Source of the DNA: Phascolarctobacterium_A succinatutens_B
GTDB lineage: Bacteria > Bacillota > Negativicutes > Acidaminococcales > Acidaminococcaceae
Length of the DNA: 34,809 nt
Direction of reading: 5' to 3'
NCBI RefSeq assembly: GCF_958453765.1
Contig: NZ_CAUDZA010000025.1
Location: 1-34,809 of the forward strand
The notes under the pieces are model-generated. The model had not been told where the DNA came from. It was given only the letters and a program-made list of their open reading frames with translations, and searched no databases. Position 1 is the stretch's first letter, and each line of letters starts with the position of its first letter. Of this stretch, positions 22,202-30,746 are shown piece by piece. The position numbers were made by a program, and so were the translations under genes.

Positions 22202-22882
22202 ATGACGAAAAAAGCCTTGAAAAAGCAATTAAAGAAGCAACTGAAAAAAGCTGCTAAGCAGGCAGCAAAAAATAAAAAAGCTATAAAACTACTCAAAAAG
22301 CAGTTATCCGCCTTTGAAGCAAAGTCAATGAGTTATTTGGAGCGTCTTTTTATGAGCAATGTGGATTATCCGATAGATGATTTCGGCGCTATTGCCTATG
22401 TTGATGCAAGCTATAGCGATACTGGGCGTTTTGGCTCTATTGGTATAGTAATGCTTACACGCAGCGAGGTTATTCAGTATTCGGAGATTCCGGAGAATTT
22501 GGAGGACTGCGCTCTTACCTCCACTAATCATGAGCTGCTTGCTGCTGCTAAGGCAATTCAAATGGCCAAAGAAAGACATATTAAAAATCTCATTATTAAG
22601 CATGATAATAATTCTATCGCTGAAGTGGCTAAAAGTCATTCTGTAACTAAGACGAGTATGGAGGAATGGTACAAGCAATTAGTTATGAAGCATAGAGAAA
22701 AGATGAGTATAACCTTTAAAAAGGTTAAAGGACATTCCAAGGAGTATTTTAACGAGCTTGCTGATACATTGGCTAATAAAGCGCTGAAGGCGGAGCGTGT
22801 GAAGCGTACTAATACGCCGTTATTCTTTTCCCTGGGCGATAAGTTTCAGGAGGCTTTGTCTAAGGTAAAGATTTGCGGTTAA
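22202..22882 (+). CDS. RNase H-like protein with Lys-rich N-terminus
   Basis: The 226-residue protein starts with a strongly basic helical stretch (residues 1-45, rich in KKQLKK and KKA). A ribonuclease H fold follows. The four acidic positions of RNase HI can be matched: Asp in AYVDASYS, Glu in NHELLAAAKA, Asp in IIKHDNNSI and the Asp in NELADTLANKAL. The GHS preceding the last resembles the flexible His loop. RNase HI cuts RNA in RNA-DNA hybrids; whether this version is a housekeeping enzyme or a specialised one is unclear. ATG 22202 follows AAGGAG (22186-22191). It stands alone between the ssrA terminators and the DUF1653 gene. Confidence 0.8.
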   Translation: MTKKALKKQLKKQLKKAAKQAAKNKKAIKLLKKQLSAFEAKSMSYLERLFMSNVDYPIDDFGAIAYVDASYSDTGRFGSIGIVMLTRSEVIQYSEIPENLEDCALTSTNHELLAAAKAIQMAKERHIKNLIIKHDNNSIAEVAKSHSVTKTSMEEWYKQLVMKHREKMSITFKKVKGHSKEYFNELADTLANKALKAERVKRTNTPLFFSLGDKFQEALSKVKICG

Positions 22883-23024
22883 ATGTTATATATGCTGATT
22901 TTAGTTTATCTTGAACCGCTTGTGTTGGAAAACACATTTAGAAGAATTATTAACCTCGGAGCACGTGGCATATAAGCTGTATTTTGTAGTATAATTATAT
23001 AAACAAAATCCGGAGGTTAATACT

Positions 23025-23288
23025 ATGACTAGAGAAATGCATATGGGCGATATTGTGCGCCATTTTAAAAGAGAAACTGTCGAAAACCCTACGACGGAAT
23101 ACTTATATAAAATTCTGGCCTTTGCCGAGCATACGGAGACTGGCGAAAAGCTGGTGGTGTATCAGGCGCTGTATGCTCCGTTCAAGATTTGCGCCCGTCC
23201 TTACGCTATGTTTATGAGTGAGGTGGACCGCGAAAAATATCCTGCGATTAAGCAAAAGTACCGCTTTGAGGTTGTGACGGAGTTCTGA
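23025..23288 (+). CDS. DUF1653 family protein
   Basis: The 87-residue protein has the DUF1653 pattern: GDIVRHFKRE near the N-terminus, YKILAFAEHTETGEKLVVYQAL in the middle and RPYAMFMSEVDREKYP at the end. This small beta-rich domain occurs alone or fused to other domains and has no settled function. ATG 23025 is preceded by CGGAGG (about 23010-23015). A TATAAT lies at 22990-22995, with only a weak -35, so it probably has its own promoter. A YjbR-like gene follows after 57 bp. Confidence 0.85.
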   Translation: MTREMHMGDIVRHFKRETVENPTTEYLYKILAFAEHTETGEKLVVYQALYAPFKICARPYAMFMSEVDREKYPAIKQKYRFEVVTEF

Positions 23289-23345
23289 TTGCTTAGGCGA
23301 TTATACCGGTGGTGCATATAATTTTATTTGCAGGAGAGAACGGAA

Positions 23346-23996
23346 ATGCTTTATCCGATTTTAGAGCAATATGATGTTGATATAAAAAAAGCGCTGGCCT
23401 ACGGCTTTGTGCGGGAGGGCGCAGGGCTGACACTGCGCAAGGTGTTGCCGGAAACAGAGTTTTACGCTGTCGTTAAGCTTGCAGGCAAGGCGCTATCCGT
23501 AAATGTTTTTGACAGCGATACGGACGAGGAGTATTTGCCGTTTAATGTGGCGGATAACATCAGCGGTTACGTTATGAGCGTGCGTGAGAAAGCAGAGGCT
23601 CTGCTGGAAGAAATAAAAACGCAGTGCCTGATTAAGAGCAACGTTAAGCTGCAGCTGATGGATTACTGCTCGCAGCGCTTCGGCACTGTTCCCGACGCTC
23701 CGTGGCCGGAAACACCGGAGAATTTTACCTTTAAGACGGCGCGGAGAAATAAATGGTACGCTTTGTTTATGACGATTACCTATAAAAGCCTGGGCCTAGC
23801 GAAGGCGGGGAAGGTTGATGTTTTAAATATTAAGCTGCCGCCGGCAAAGATTGAGCAGCTGGTGGACAGGCAGTATTTTTATCCTGCGTATCATATGAAC
23901 AAAAAGCATTGGCTGACGGTAATGCTGCAAAAGGATGCAGATATTTCGTTGGTGCAGGAGCTGTTGGCGGAAAGCTATCAGCTGGTGGAAAAATAG
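23346..23996 (+). CDS. MmcQ/YjbR-like protein with N-terminal extension
   Basis: The 216-residue protein ends with a segment resembling the MmcQ/YjbR (CyaY-like fold) family: KLPPAKIEQLVDRQYFYPAYHMNKKHWLTVML, given here only in outline as the conserved stretch near residues 160-195. The first 90 residues form an extra domain of unclear origin. Members are thought to bind DNA, but the role is unproven. ATG 23346 follows AGGAG (23332-23336); the frame extends six codons upstream from TTG without support. The endonuclease IV gene begins 18 bp later, so the two are probably co-transcribed, a mild hint of a DNA-related role. Confidence 0.7.
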   Translation: MLYPILEQYDVDIKKALAYGFVREGAGLTLRKVLPETEFYAVVKLAGKALSVNVFDSDTDEEYLPFNVADNISGYVMSVREKAEALLEEIKTQCLIKSNVKLQLMDYCSQRFGTVPDAPWPETPENFTFKTARRNKWYALFMTITYKSLGLAKAGKVDVLNIKLPPAKIEQLVDRQYFYPAYHMNKKHWLTVMLQKDADISLVQELLAESYQLVEK

Positions 23997-24013
23997 CAAA
24001 GGAGATTGAGCAA

Positions 24014-24847
24014 GTGTTACATATAGGTTGTCATTTATCCTCATCGAAGGGCTTTTTGGCGATGGGGAAGACGGCGCTGTCGATTGGTGCCGATACGTTT
24101 CAGTTTTTTACGCGCAATCCGCGCGGAGGCAAGGCGAAGGCTGTTAAGCCAGAGGACGCGGCAGCACTGAATGCTTTGATGCAGGAGCACAATTTTGCGC
24201 CGATTCTGGCACACGCACCATATACGATGAACCCCTGCGCAGCGGACGAAAAGCTGCTGGAGTTTGCGCAGATGGTGATGGAGGGCGATTTGGCGATGCT
24301 GGAATATGTGCCGGGGAATATGTATAATTTTCATCCCGGCAGCCATGTGAAGCAGGGAGCTGAGGTTGGCATAGAAAAAATAGCGGCGCTGCTCAACAGC
24401 GTGCTGCACAAGGATTTGCATACCACGGTTTTGCTGGAAACGATGGCAGGGAAGGGCACGGAGGTGGGCCGCAGCTTTGAGGAGCTGGCCGCGATTTTGA
24501 GCAGGGTGCAGCTTAACGAGAAGATGGGCGTTTGCCTTGATACCTGTCATATTTTTGACGGCGGTTATGATATAGTTAATGATTTGGACGGCGTACTGGC
24601 GCAGTTCGATAAAATTATCGGCTTGGAGCGATTGAAGGCTGTGCATCTGAACGACAGCCTGAATATTTGCGGCAGTCATAAGGATCGTCATGCGTGCATT
24701 GGTGCAGGCAATATCGGCTTGGAGGCGCTGACGGCGGTGATTAACCATCCGGCGCTGCGCACACTGCCGTTTTACTTGGAAACGCCGAACGAGCTGCCGG
24801 GCTACGCTGCGGAAATAAAGCTGCTGCGTGAGCGCTTTGCAGAGTAA
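24014..24847 (+). CDS. nfo: Endonuclease IV (AP endonuclease)
   Basis: This 277-residue TIM-barrel enzyme cuts DNA 5' to abasic sites during base-excision repair. Metal-ligand motifs are present in order: GCHLSSSKG at the N-terminus, LAHAPYTMN, NFHPGSH, LLETMAGKG, CLDTCHIFD, AVHLND, KDRHACIGAG and FYLETPNE. The start is GTG 24014, about 8 bases after AAAGGAGAT; the longer upstream frame overlaps the YjbR-like gene and is unsupported. The usual length is about 280 residues, so it is complete. It is followed closely by the aminopeptidase gene. Confidence 0.95.
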   Translation: MLHIGCHLSSSKGFLAMGKTALSIGADTFQFFTRNPRGGKAKAVKPEDAAALNALMQEHNFAPILAHAPYTMNPCAADEKLLEFAQMVMEGDLAMLEYVPGNMYNFHPGSHVKQGAEVGIEKIAALLNSVLHKDLHTTVLLETMAGKGTEVGRSFEELAAILSRVQLNEKMGVCLDTCHIFDGGYDIVNDLDGVLAQFDKIIGLERLKAVHLNDSLNICGSHKDRHACIGAGNIGLEALTAVINHPALRTLPFYLETPNELPGYAAEIKLLRERFAE

Positions 24848-24883
24848 TATATCAAGAATTTTTGCAAGAGGTGAAAGATAGAA

Positions 24884-26203
24884 ATGGAAATGGCTTATAC
24901 GGAGCTGAATGCGAAGCTGTGCGCTTTTTTGGATAAAACGCCCAACAGCTTTTTTGCCGTGAATAATATAAAAGAGGAGCTGGCAGCTGCAGGCTTTACC
25001 GAGCTGCAGGAAAACAGCAGATGGCAGCTGCAGGCAGGCGGCAAATATTACGTGAGCCGTAACGGTTCGGCGCTACTGGCCTTTGTGATTCCCAAAAAGG
25101 CTTACCTGGGCTTTCAGGTTTACGCCTGCCACTGCGATTCGCCGGCGTTCAAGCTGAAGAATAATGCTGAAATCGTAGTAGACAAAAAGTATGTGAAGCT
25201 GAATGTGGAAAAGTATGGCGGCATGCTGCTGAACACCTGGCTGGACAGGCCGCTTTCCGTTGCCGGACGCGTGCTGTGCAACGTTGACGGCCGCTTGGAA
25301 GCGCGTCTGGTTAATGTTGAGCAGGACCTGATGATGATTCCGAATCTGGCAATCCACATGAACAGGGAAGCCAACGATGGCGTTAAGCTGAACGCGCAGA
25401 CGGATATGCTGCCGCTTATCGGCAGTGCTGCGGCTAAGGACGGCCTGCAGAAGCTGTTGGCGGAGGCCTTCGGTGTCACCGCAGAGCAGATTGTAGATAC
25501 GGAGCTTTTCCTGTACAACAGAATGCCGGCGACTACAGTCGGATTGGAGCAGGAATATATTGCCGGCGGCAGGCTGGATGACCTGCAGTGCGTGTTTGCC
25601 GGTCTGCAGGGCTTTTTGGCGGCAGAAGCAGGCGAAAGTGTGCCGGTATTCTGCATGCTGGATAACGAAGAGGTTGGCAGCGGGACGAAGCAGGGCGCGG
25701 CGGCGACCTTCTTAAAGGATGCGCTGCAGCGCATCAACATGGCACTGGGCAGGGACGAGGAGGATTATCTGGTGTCCTTGGCCAACAGCCTGATGCTTTC
25801 GGCAGACAATGCGCATGCGGTGCATCCTAATCATACGGATAAGAACGACCTGACGAACAAGACCTATCCTAATGAGGGCGTGGTTGTCAAATACAGCGCT
25901 AACCAAAAATATACTACGGATGCGGTATCCGGCGCGCTGGTGCAGCTGTTGGCTAAAAAGGCGAACGTGCCGCTGCAGCTTTTCTATAACCGTTCGGATA
26001 TGGCAGGTGGTTCGACGTTAGGCAATATCTCTACCGCTCAGGTGGCAATCAAGTCGGTGGATATCGGCCTGGCGCAGCTGGCGATGCATTCCGCCTACGA
26101 GATGGCAGGCGTTAAGGATACGGCGTATCTGGCGGAGCTGGCGCAGGCATTTTTTGCCGCCGCTGTTGCGGAGGCTGCCGACGGAACGTACTGCCTGAAG
26201 TAA
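24884..26203 (+). CDS. apeB: M18 family aminopeptidase
   Basis: The 439-residue protein is a zinc aminopeptidase of the M18 family (aspartyl or lysyl aminopeptidase type), cytoplasmic and usually dodecameric. Ligand motifs are visible: YACHCDSPAFKLK near residue 80, the RLDDLQC segment, CMLDNEEVGSGTKQGA around the catalytic Glu pair, and the C-terminal MHSAYEM with the last His. NHMD-type spacing is replaced here by SADNAHAVHPNH, as is normal for the family. ATG 24884 follows GAGGTGA (24868-24874) by 9 nt. The gene sits 36 bp after nfo. Substrate preference cannot be read from sequence. A weak hairpin (26223-26262) follows. Confidence 0.93.
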   Translation: MEMAYTELNAKLCAFLDKTPNSFFAVNNIKEELAAAGFTELQENSRWQLQAGGKYYVSRNGSALLAFVIPKKAYLGFQVYACHCDSPAFKLKNNAEIVVDKKYVKLNVEKYGGMLLNTWLDRPLSVAGRVLCNVDGRLEARLVNVEQDLMMIPNLAIHMNREANDGVKLNAQTDMLPLIGSAAAKDGLQKLLAEAFGVTAEQIVDTELFLYNRMPATTVGLEQEYIAGGRLDDLQCVFAGLQGFLAAEAGESVPVFCMLDNEEVGSGTKQGAAATFLKDALQRINMALGRDEEDYLVSLANSLMLSADNAHAVHPNHTDKNDLTNKTYPNEGVVVKYSANQKYTTDAVSGALVQLLAKKANVPLQLFYNRSDMAGGSTLGNISTAQVAIKSVDIGLAQLAMHSAYEMAGVKDTAYLAELAQAFFAAAVAEAADGTYCLK

Positions 26204-26222
26204 CAATTTAATATGCGTATAT

Positions 26223-26265
26223 CAAAGGGCATAGCAGATGCTGGTGACAGGTCTGCTGTGCCTTT
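26223..26265 (+). terminator. Weak terminator-like hairpin after the aminopeptidase
   Basis: CAAAGGGCATAGCAGA pairs with TCTGCTGTGCCTTTG with one bulge and one G-U pair. No good T run follows, so termination may be inefficient. Confidence 0.45.
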
Positions 26266-26339
26266 GCTATTAGTTGCGGGCAGTTCGGCGTGGTGCTATA
26301 CTGAGCTTAGGAAGTTTTATAAGCGAAAGTGGTGATTAT

Positions 26340-27665
26340 ATGTTGCAGGCAATACGCAGATTATCTAAAACACATCTAGCAATGCTGGCAGTCTGCCTGT
26401 TGGCGGTGGGCGGCGCTGTTTATTTCTTTTTGGCGCAACGTGCAAGCCGTCATGCGGCGGAGCTTTTTAATTATTATATGGCAAAGCAGCAGGTGCTGAC
26501 AGGCACGGTGACGGCCGAGGAGCTGCGCGCCGATATCTGGGGCAATGTATATTTTAAAAACCTGACCTGGGATTCGCCGGAGCATGAACGTCTGGTGGAT
26601 GTACCGGAGGGACGCATCAAAATCAAGCCTAAGGACATCATCCTGCGCATAGCCGGCATTGACACGGTGCAGGAGGTGGAGCTGAGCGGTGCTTATATTC
26701 ATTTGGGCTTTGATGATAAAATGCGCCTGGATATCCTGCAGAATAAAAAGACGGCAGAGGAAAAAATTCTTTTGGACGAGGTGCCTATGGAAAAGCGTCA
26801 TCTGCAGATTAAGGGCAGGCTGCCGAATATTAAGCTGATTTTGCATGATACGGTGCTGTCGGCGGAATATAAAAAGCGTCTTTTTGTTTTGAATGACGTG
26901 GACGGCACGGCGCAGATACATGAGCATCAAAGGCTGGAGCTGCACTTGGCTGCGGGACGCTATGGCGGCAGCATTGCAGGCAAGGGACTGAATATTGACG
27001 GCACCTGCGACCTGAAGGGGGAGCAGAAGACGAATATCAACATCTGCCTTTATGATGTTATTCCAGATTCGTTGGGCATGAAAAATGTTAAGGATGCGAT
27101 GACGGTGACCGGGCAGATGACCGGCAGCCTGAAAAAACCTGTGATTGATGGTGCGCTGGCGCTGAAGGAGCTGCATCTGAACGATTTGTATTTTACCAAT
27201 ATCGACGGCACCTACCATTATGAAAATGCGCTGATAACCTTTCAGGATGTAACAGGCAGCATTTTCGGCGGTACCTTTGATGCGATAGGCTTGTATCATT
27301 TTGATAATCGCTATTACAAAATTGATGTTGATGGCAAGAACCTGATGGCTTCGCTGGCTGCTAAAAGCAGCAAGATAAATACGAGTGTTGATTTGAAGAT
27401 AAAGTTCCGCAATGAGGGACCGCATGGCAATAATTTGGTATACGGCAGCTTTTCCACGGGCAAGGGAACATATATGCTGGTGCCGTTTTTGAGCCTGCGC
27501 GGCAGCTTCAGCGACCAGAGCGGTGAGCTGGCTTTCAGTAATGTGGAGATTGAAACCAAGGTGGGTACGTTTGAGAGCGATGTCTTTAAGATTGTGGACG
27601 GCAGATTGCAGCTGGGCGAGATTTTTTTGGCGAACGGCGAAGGCAGGCGCATACGCGTGAGGTAG
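26340..27665 (+). CDS. AsmA/TamB-like envelope protein
   Basis: The 441-residue protein has an N-terminal membrane anchor (about residues 12-32, LAMLAVCLLAVGGAVYFFLA). A long beta-rich region follows, with repeating strands such as LQIKGRLPNIKL, GALALKELHLNDLYFTNIDG and VTGSIFGGTFDAIGLYHF. This matches the AsmA-like group, which spans the periplasm as a lipid-conducting or assembly bridge in diderm bacteria. It is much shorter than TamB. ATG 26340 is chosen because it directly precedes the anchor, with a weak GTGGTGA ribosome site. The next gene, cas3, starts 67 bp later with no clear terminator between. Family assignment is by pattern, not by search. Confidence 0.65.
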   Translation: MLQAIRRLSKTHLAMLAVCLLAVGGAVYFFLAQRASRHAAELFNYYMAKQQVLTGTVTAEELRADIWGNVYFKNLTWDSPEHERLVDVPEGRIKIKPKDIILRIAGIDTVQEVELSGAYIHLGFDDKMRLDILQNKKTAEEKILLDEVPMEKRHLQIKGRLPNIKLILHDTVLSAEYKKRLFVLNDVDGTAQIHEHQRLELHLAAGRYGGSIAGKGLNIDGTCDLKGEQKTNINICLYDVIPDSLGMKNVKDAMTVTGQMTGSLKKPVIDGALALKELHLNDLYFTNIDGTYHYENALITFQDVTGSIFGGTFDAIGLYHFDNRYYKIDVDGKNLMASLAAKSSKINTSVDLKIKFRNEGPHGNNLVYGSFSTGKGTYMLVPFLSLRGSFSDQSGELAFSNVEIETKVGTFESDVFKIVDGRLQLGEIFLANGEGRRIRVR

Positions 27666-27732
27666 GGGGAGTAGTATTTAGCAGAAGAAAAAATAAATAT
27701 ACAAAAAATTTAATGTCAGGAGGATTATTTAG

Positions 27733-29877
27733 ATGGAATATATTGGTCATAAAAGTGATGATGGCGTAAATAGAGAACAGGCTCTGATTGAACATTTAAA
27801 TGGAACAAGTGCTTTATGTTCTGAGTTTGCCAGAAGATTTACAATGGAAGAAATTGGAAAACTGCTTGGTTTATATCATGATGTTGGAAAGTATTCTATT
27901 GGTTTTCAAAAACGTATTCAACAGAATGGACCTAAAGTAGATCATTCAACTGCAGGGGCACAATTACTTGGAAAATATTTTGTGCCATTTGCTTTTTGTA
28001 TTGCAGGCCATCATAGTGGTTTAATGAATCTTGGCGTAAGAGGTGATATTGATAACGGAACTTTGGTAGCTCGCATGAGAAAGAAATTAGTAGGAATTTT
28101 AGATTATAGTGCCTTTAAAAACGAATTACCTGAATTAAGTGTAAACAAAAAACTTTTTCCGGCTTTCAGTGATACCTTTTCAGCTATGTTTTTCACAAGA
28201 ATGCTATTTTCCTGTTTGGTAGATGCTGATTTCTTAGATACGGAAAGGTTTATGCGACCTAATACTTTGAAGCGGGGGGAATTTTCCAGTTTAGAAGAGC
28301 TATACAAACGATATAATGCCTATATTATGGCTTGGGGTAATCCTACAAATAAATTGAATGAAAAACGTACGGAAATTCGTGAAGAATGTATTAATGCAGC
28401 TCATGGTCAAGAAGGCATTTATAAGTTAACTGTTCCTACTGGTGGTGGTAAAACAATCGCATCGCTTGGTTTTGCTTTGGAGCATGTGATGCAACATAAA
28501 AATAAAGAACGTATTATCTATGTAATTCCTTATACTTCCATTATTGAGCAGACCGCTGATGTTTTTCGTTCTATCGTAGGAAGTGAGAATGTAGTTGAAC
28601 ATCATATGAATGTTGATTATGATGATGCAGAATTTGGTGATGAAAAACAAAAAGAAAATGAACGTAAAAAGCTGGCAACGGAAAATTGGGATGCACCGAT
28701 TATAGTAACGACTAATGTGCAGTTTTTTGAATCATTATATGGCAATAAAACAAGTCGTTGTCGTAAGTTGCATAATATTGCTAATAGCATTGTCATTCTT
28801 GATGAAGCTCAGATGTTGCCTAATGATTATTTAATTCCTTGTATGCGAGCTATAAGGGAATTAGTAAGTAATTATCATGTGACTGCGGTATTGTGTACAG
28901 CAACGCAGCCTAGTTTGAATAAATATTTTACTGAAGATGTACAACTACATGAAATTTGTTCTAATGTAGATGATTTGTATGATTTTTTTAGGCGTGTTCA
29001 TTATGAAAAGACTGATTTTGAGGACACAGAAGCTTTGGTTGCACAACTTAATATACATAAACAGGTACTATGTATTGTTAATTCTAAAAAAGCTGCACAG
29101 AAAATTTTTGATGGCGTGAACGGAGATGGTTGCTATCATTTATCAACTTTTATGTATCCGCAGCATAGACGAAAAATTTTGGCTGAAGTTAGGGAACGAC
29201 TTAAGAATAATTTGCCGTGTAAGCTAGTAGCTACCAGTCTTGTTGAAGCGGGTGTCGATGTGGACTTCCCGGTAGTTTATCGTGAAATTGCCGGCTTAGA
29301 TAGTATAATTCAGGCAGCCGGCAGGTGTAATCGTGAAAATAAAAGACCATTAGAAGAGAGTATTGTTTATATATTTGAAATTGAGAATGATGATACTAAA
29401 ATCCCTAGTTTTATAAGATTACCGAGAGAAATTACGCAAATGGTAATGCGTGATTTTAATGATATTTCATCTACAGCGGCAATAAAAAAATATTTTGATC
29501 AGTTACATGTAAATAAAGGCGAAAGCCTAGATATGCACAATATTTTGGGGATGTCTGATAAGAGGATGTTGTTTAAAGATATTGCTTCGGATTTTAAGAT
29601 TATAGGCGAAACTGGTCGAGGAGTTTTTATTCCATGTGATGATGCCAGCAAGAAGTTATTGGAACAACTGCGTGCTGGCGTACGTAACCGTTCATTGATG
29701 AGAAAAGCAGGACAGTATATAGTAAATGTTTATGAAAATCAATTTCTTAAGTTGCAAGGAGCAGGAGTTATTGATGTTGTTGACGAAAATATTAATGTAT
29801 TGGCTGATATGAGTATTTATGATGTCCATAAGGGATTGATAGTAAATATTGATGATGGTGTTGGCGTGTTCTTTTAA
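27733..29877 (+). CDS. cas3: CRISPR-associated helicase/nuclease Cas3 (HD + SF2)
   Basis: Cas3 is recruited by Cascade to nick, unwind and degrade target DNA. The 714-residue protein has an N-terminal HD nuclease (His21, His49-Asp50 in YHDVGK, His71, His93-His94 in AGHHSG). A superfamily 2 helicase follows, with Walker A GGGKT (residues 237-241), DEAQ box (from 357) and motif VI QAAGRCNRE (from 527), so both activities look intact. ATG 27733 follows AGGAGGA (27718-27724). It is the first gene of a type I-C locus, but a hairpin and a new promoter separate it from cas5. The genes are clearly more AT-rich than the glycolytic operon, consistent with acquisition. Confidence 0.95.
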   Translation: MEYIGHKSDDGVNREQALIEHLNGTSALCSEFARRFTMEEIGKLLGLYHDVGKYSIGFQKRIQQNGPKVDHSTAGAQLLGKYFVPFAFCIAGHHSGLMNLGVRGDIDNGTLVARMRKKLVGILDYSAFKNELPELSVNKKLFPAFSDTFSAMFFTRMLFSCLVDADFLDTERFMRPNTLKRGEFSSLEELYKRYNAYIMAWGNPTNKLNEKRTEIREECINAAHGQEGIYKLTVPTGGGKTIASLGFALEHVMQHKNKERIIYVIPYTSIIEQTADVFRSIVGSENVVEHHMNVDYDDAEFGDEKQKENERKKLATENWDAPIIVTTNVQFFESLYGNKTSRCRKLHNIANSIVILDEAQMLPNDYLIPCMRAIRELVSNYHVTAVLCTATQPSLNKYFTEDVQLHEICSNVDDLYDFFRRVHYEKTDFEDTEALVAQLNIHKQVLCIVNSKKAAQKIFDGVNGDGCYHLSTFMYPQHRRKILAEVRERLKNNLPCKLVATSLVEAGVDVDFPVVYREIAGLDSIIQAAGRCNRENKRPLEESIVYIFEIENDDTKIPSFIRLPREITQMVMRDFNDISSTAAIKKYFDQLHVNKGESLDMHNILGMSDKRMLFKDIASDFKIIGETGRGVFIPCDDASKKLLEQLRAGVRNRSLMRKAGQYIVNVYENQFLKLQGAGVIDVVDENINVLADMSIYDVHKGLIVNIDDGVGVFF

Positions 29878-29887
29878 CTTTTAAAAA

Positions 29888-29919
29888 CAAATAGAGACGG
29901 AGGTACCCGTCTCTATTTG
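29888..29919 (+). terminator. Hairpin between cas3 and cas5
   Basis: CAAATAGAGACGG (29888-29900) pairs perfectly with CCGTCTCTATTTG (29907-29919). The following sequence (CTTTAC) lacks a T run. It may still stop or pause transcription, or protect the cas3 3' end. Confidence 0.6.
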
Positions 29920-30024
29920 CTTTACTATAAAAGTAAATCGACAATATTTCTATCCACATGAGAATTTCATGACATATGTATAATATCAGAGAAGAAAAAT
30001 ATATGCAAGACTATTGTGGTATCC

Positions 30025-30053
30025 TTGACAGAGGATAGATTTAGATATATAAT
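30025..30053 (+). promoter_or_regulatory. Consensus promoter of cas5-cas8c-cas7
   Basis: TTGACA (30025-30030), exactly 17 bp, TATAAT (30048-30053): full matches to both consensus boxes. It is the best promoter in the window and starts transcription near 30060, about 36 nt before cas5. Confidence 0.85.
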
Positions 30054-30095
30054 TAAAGCAAATCAACAATGAAATATATAAAAGGCGGTGATAAT

Positions 30096-30746
30096 GTGAG
30101 TATTAAATTAGAGGTTTGGGGTGATTATGCATTGTTTAGCAGACCTGAACTTTCTGTCGAAAGAATGTCTTATGATGTAATTACTCCATCGGCTGCACGT
30201 GGTATTTTGGAAAGCATATACTGGCATCCAGGTATGTGCTGGCGAATCGATAAAATCTATCTGCTTAGTCCTATTCGTTTTACTAACATTAGGCGTAATG
30301 AGGTTAAAGCAAAAGCTAGTGGCAGCAAGGCAAGAAGTGTGATTAACGGAGCAGATGGAAAAGATTTATATCTTAATACCAAAGATGAAATTCAACAGCG
30401 TGCGTCAATGGTACTCAAGGATGTGCATTATGTTATCGAAGCGCATTTTGAAATGACGGATAAAGCTAATGCAGGCGATAATCCTGGTAAGTTTCAGGAT
30501 ATAATCAAACGACGCATTACTAAAGGCCAATGTTACCATACACCATACTTTGGTTGTAGAGAATTTCCGGTGAATTATCGTATGTACGATTTTAACAATG
30601 TGCCTACGATTGCTGAAAATCGTGATTTAGGATTGATGCTCTATGACATGGATTATAGCGATTTAAATAGCATTAAGCCTATGTTTTTTAGAGCTGTATT
30701 TGTCAATGGCGTAATAGATCTTACGCAATGTGAGGTATACAAATGA
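30096..30746 (+). CDS. cas5c: Type I-C CRISPR protein Cas5c
   Basis: Cas5c (Cas5d) cuts the pre-crRNA in its repeat hairpin in type I-C systems, which lack Cas6, and stays bound to the crRNA 5' handle. The 216-residue protein starts SIKLEVWGDYALFSRPELS and contains SYDVITPSAARGILESIYWHP, the family's signature. The glycine-rich or catalytic loop residues cannot be assigned by eye. I start at GTG 30096, which has AAAGGCGGTGA upstream; ATG 30069 in the same frame gives nine extra residues that overlap the ribosome site. Its stop overlaps the cas8c start (ATGA). The absence of cas6 fits type I-C. Confidence 0.93.
   Translation: MSIKLEVWGDYALFSRPELSVERMSYDVITPSAARGILESIYWHPGMCWRIDKIYLLSPIRFTNIRRNEVKAKASGSKARSVINGADGKDLYLNTKDEIQQRASMVLKDVHYVIEAHFEMTDKANAGDNPGKFQDIIKRRITKGQCYHTPYFGCREFPVNYRMYDFNNVPTIAENRDLGLMLYDMDYSDLNSIKPMFFRAVFVNGVIDLTQCEVYK

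Noticed and set aside
29956..29984. TATAAT at 29979-29984 as the cas5 promoter
   Set aside because: It has no recognisable -35; the full-consensus pair at 30025-30053 is closer to cas5 and far better.
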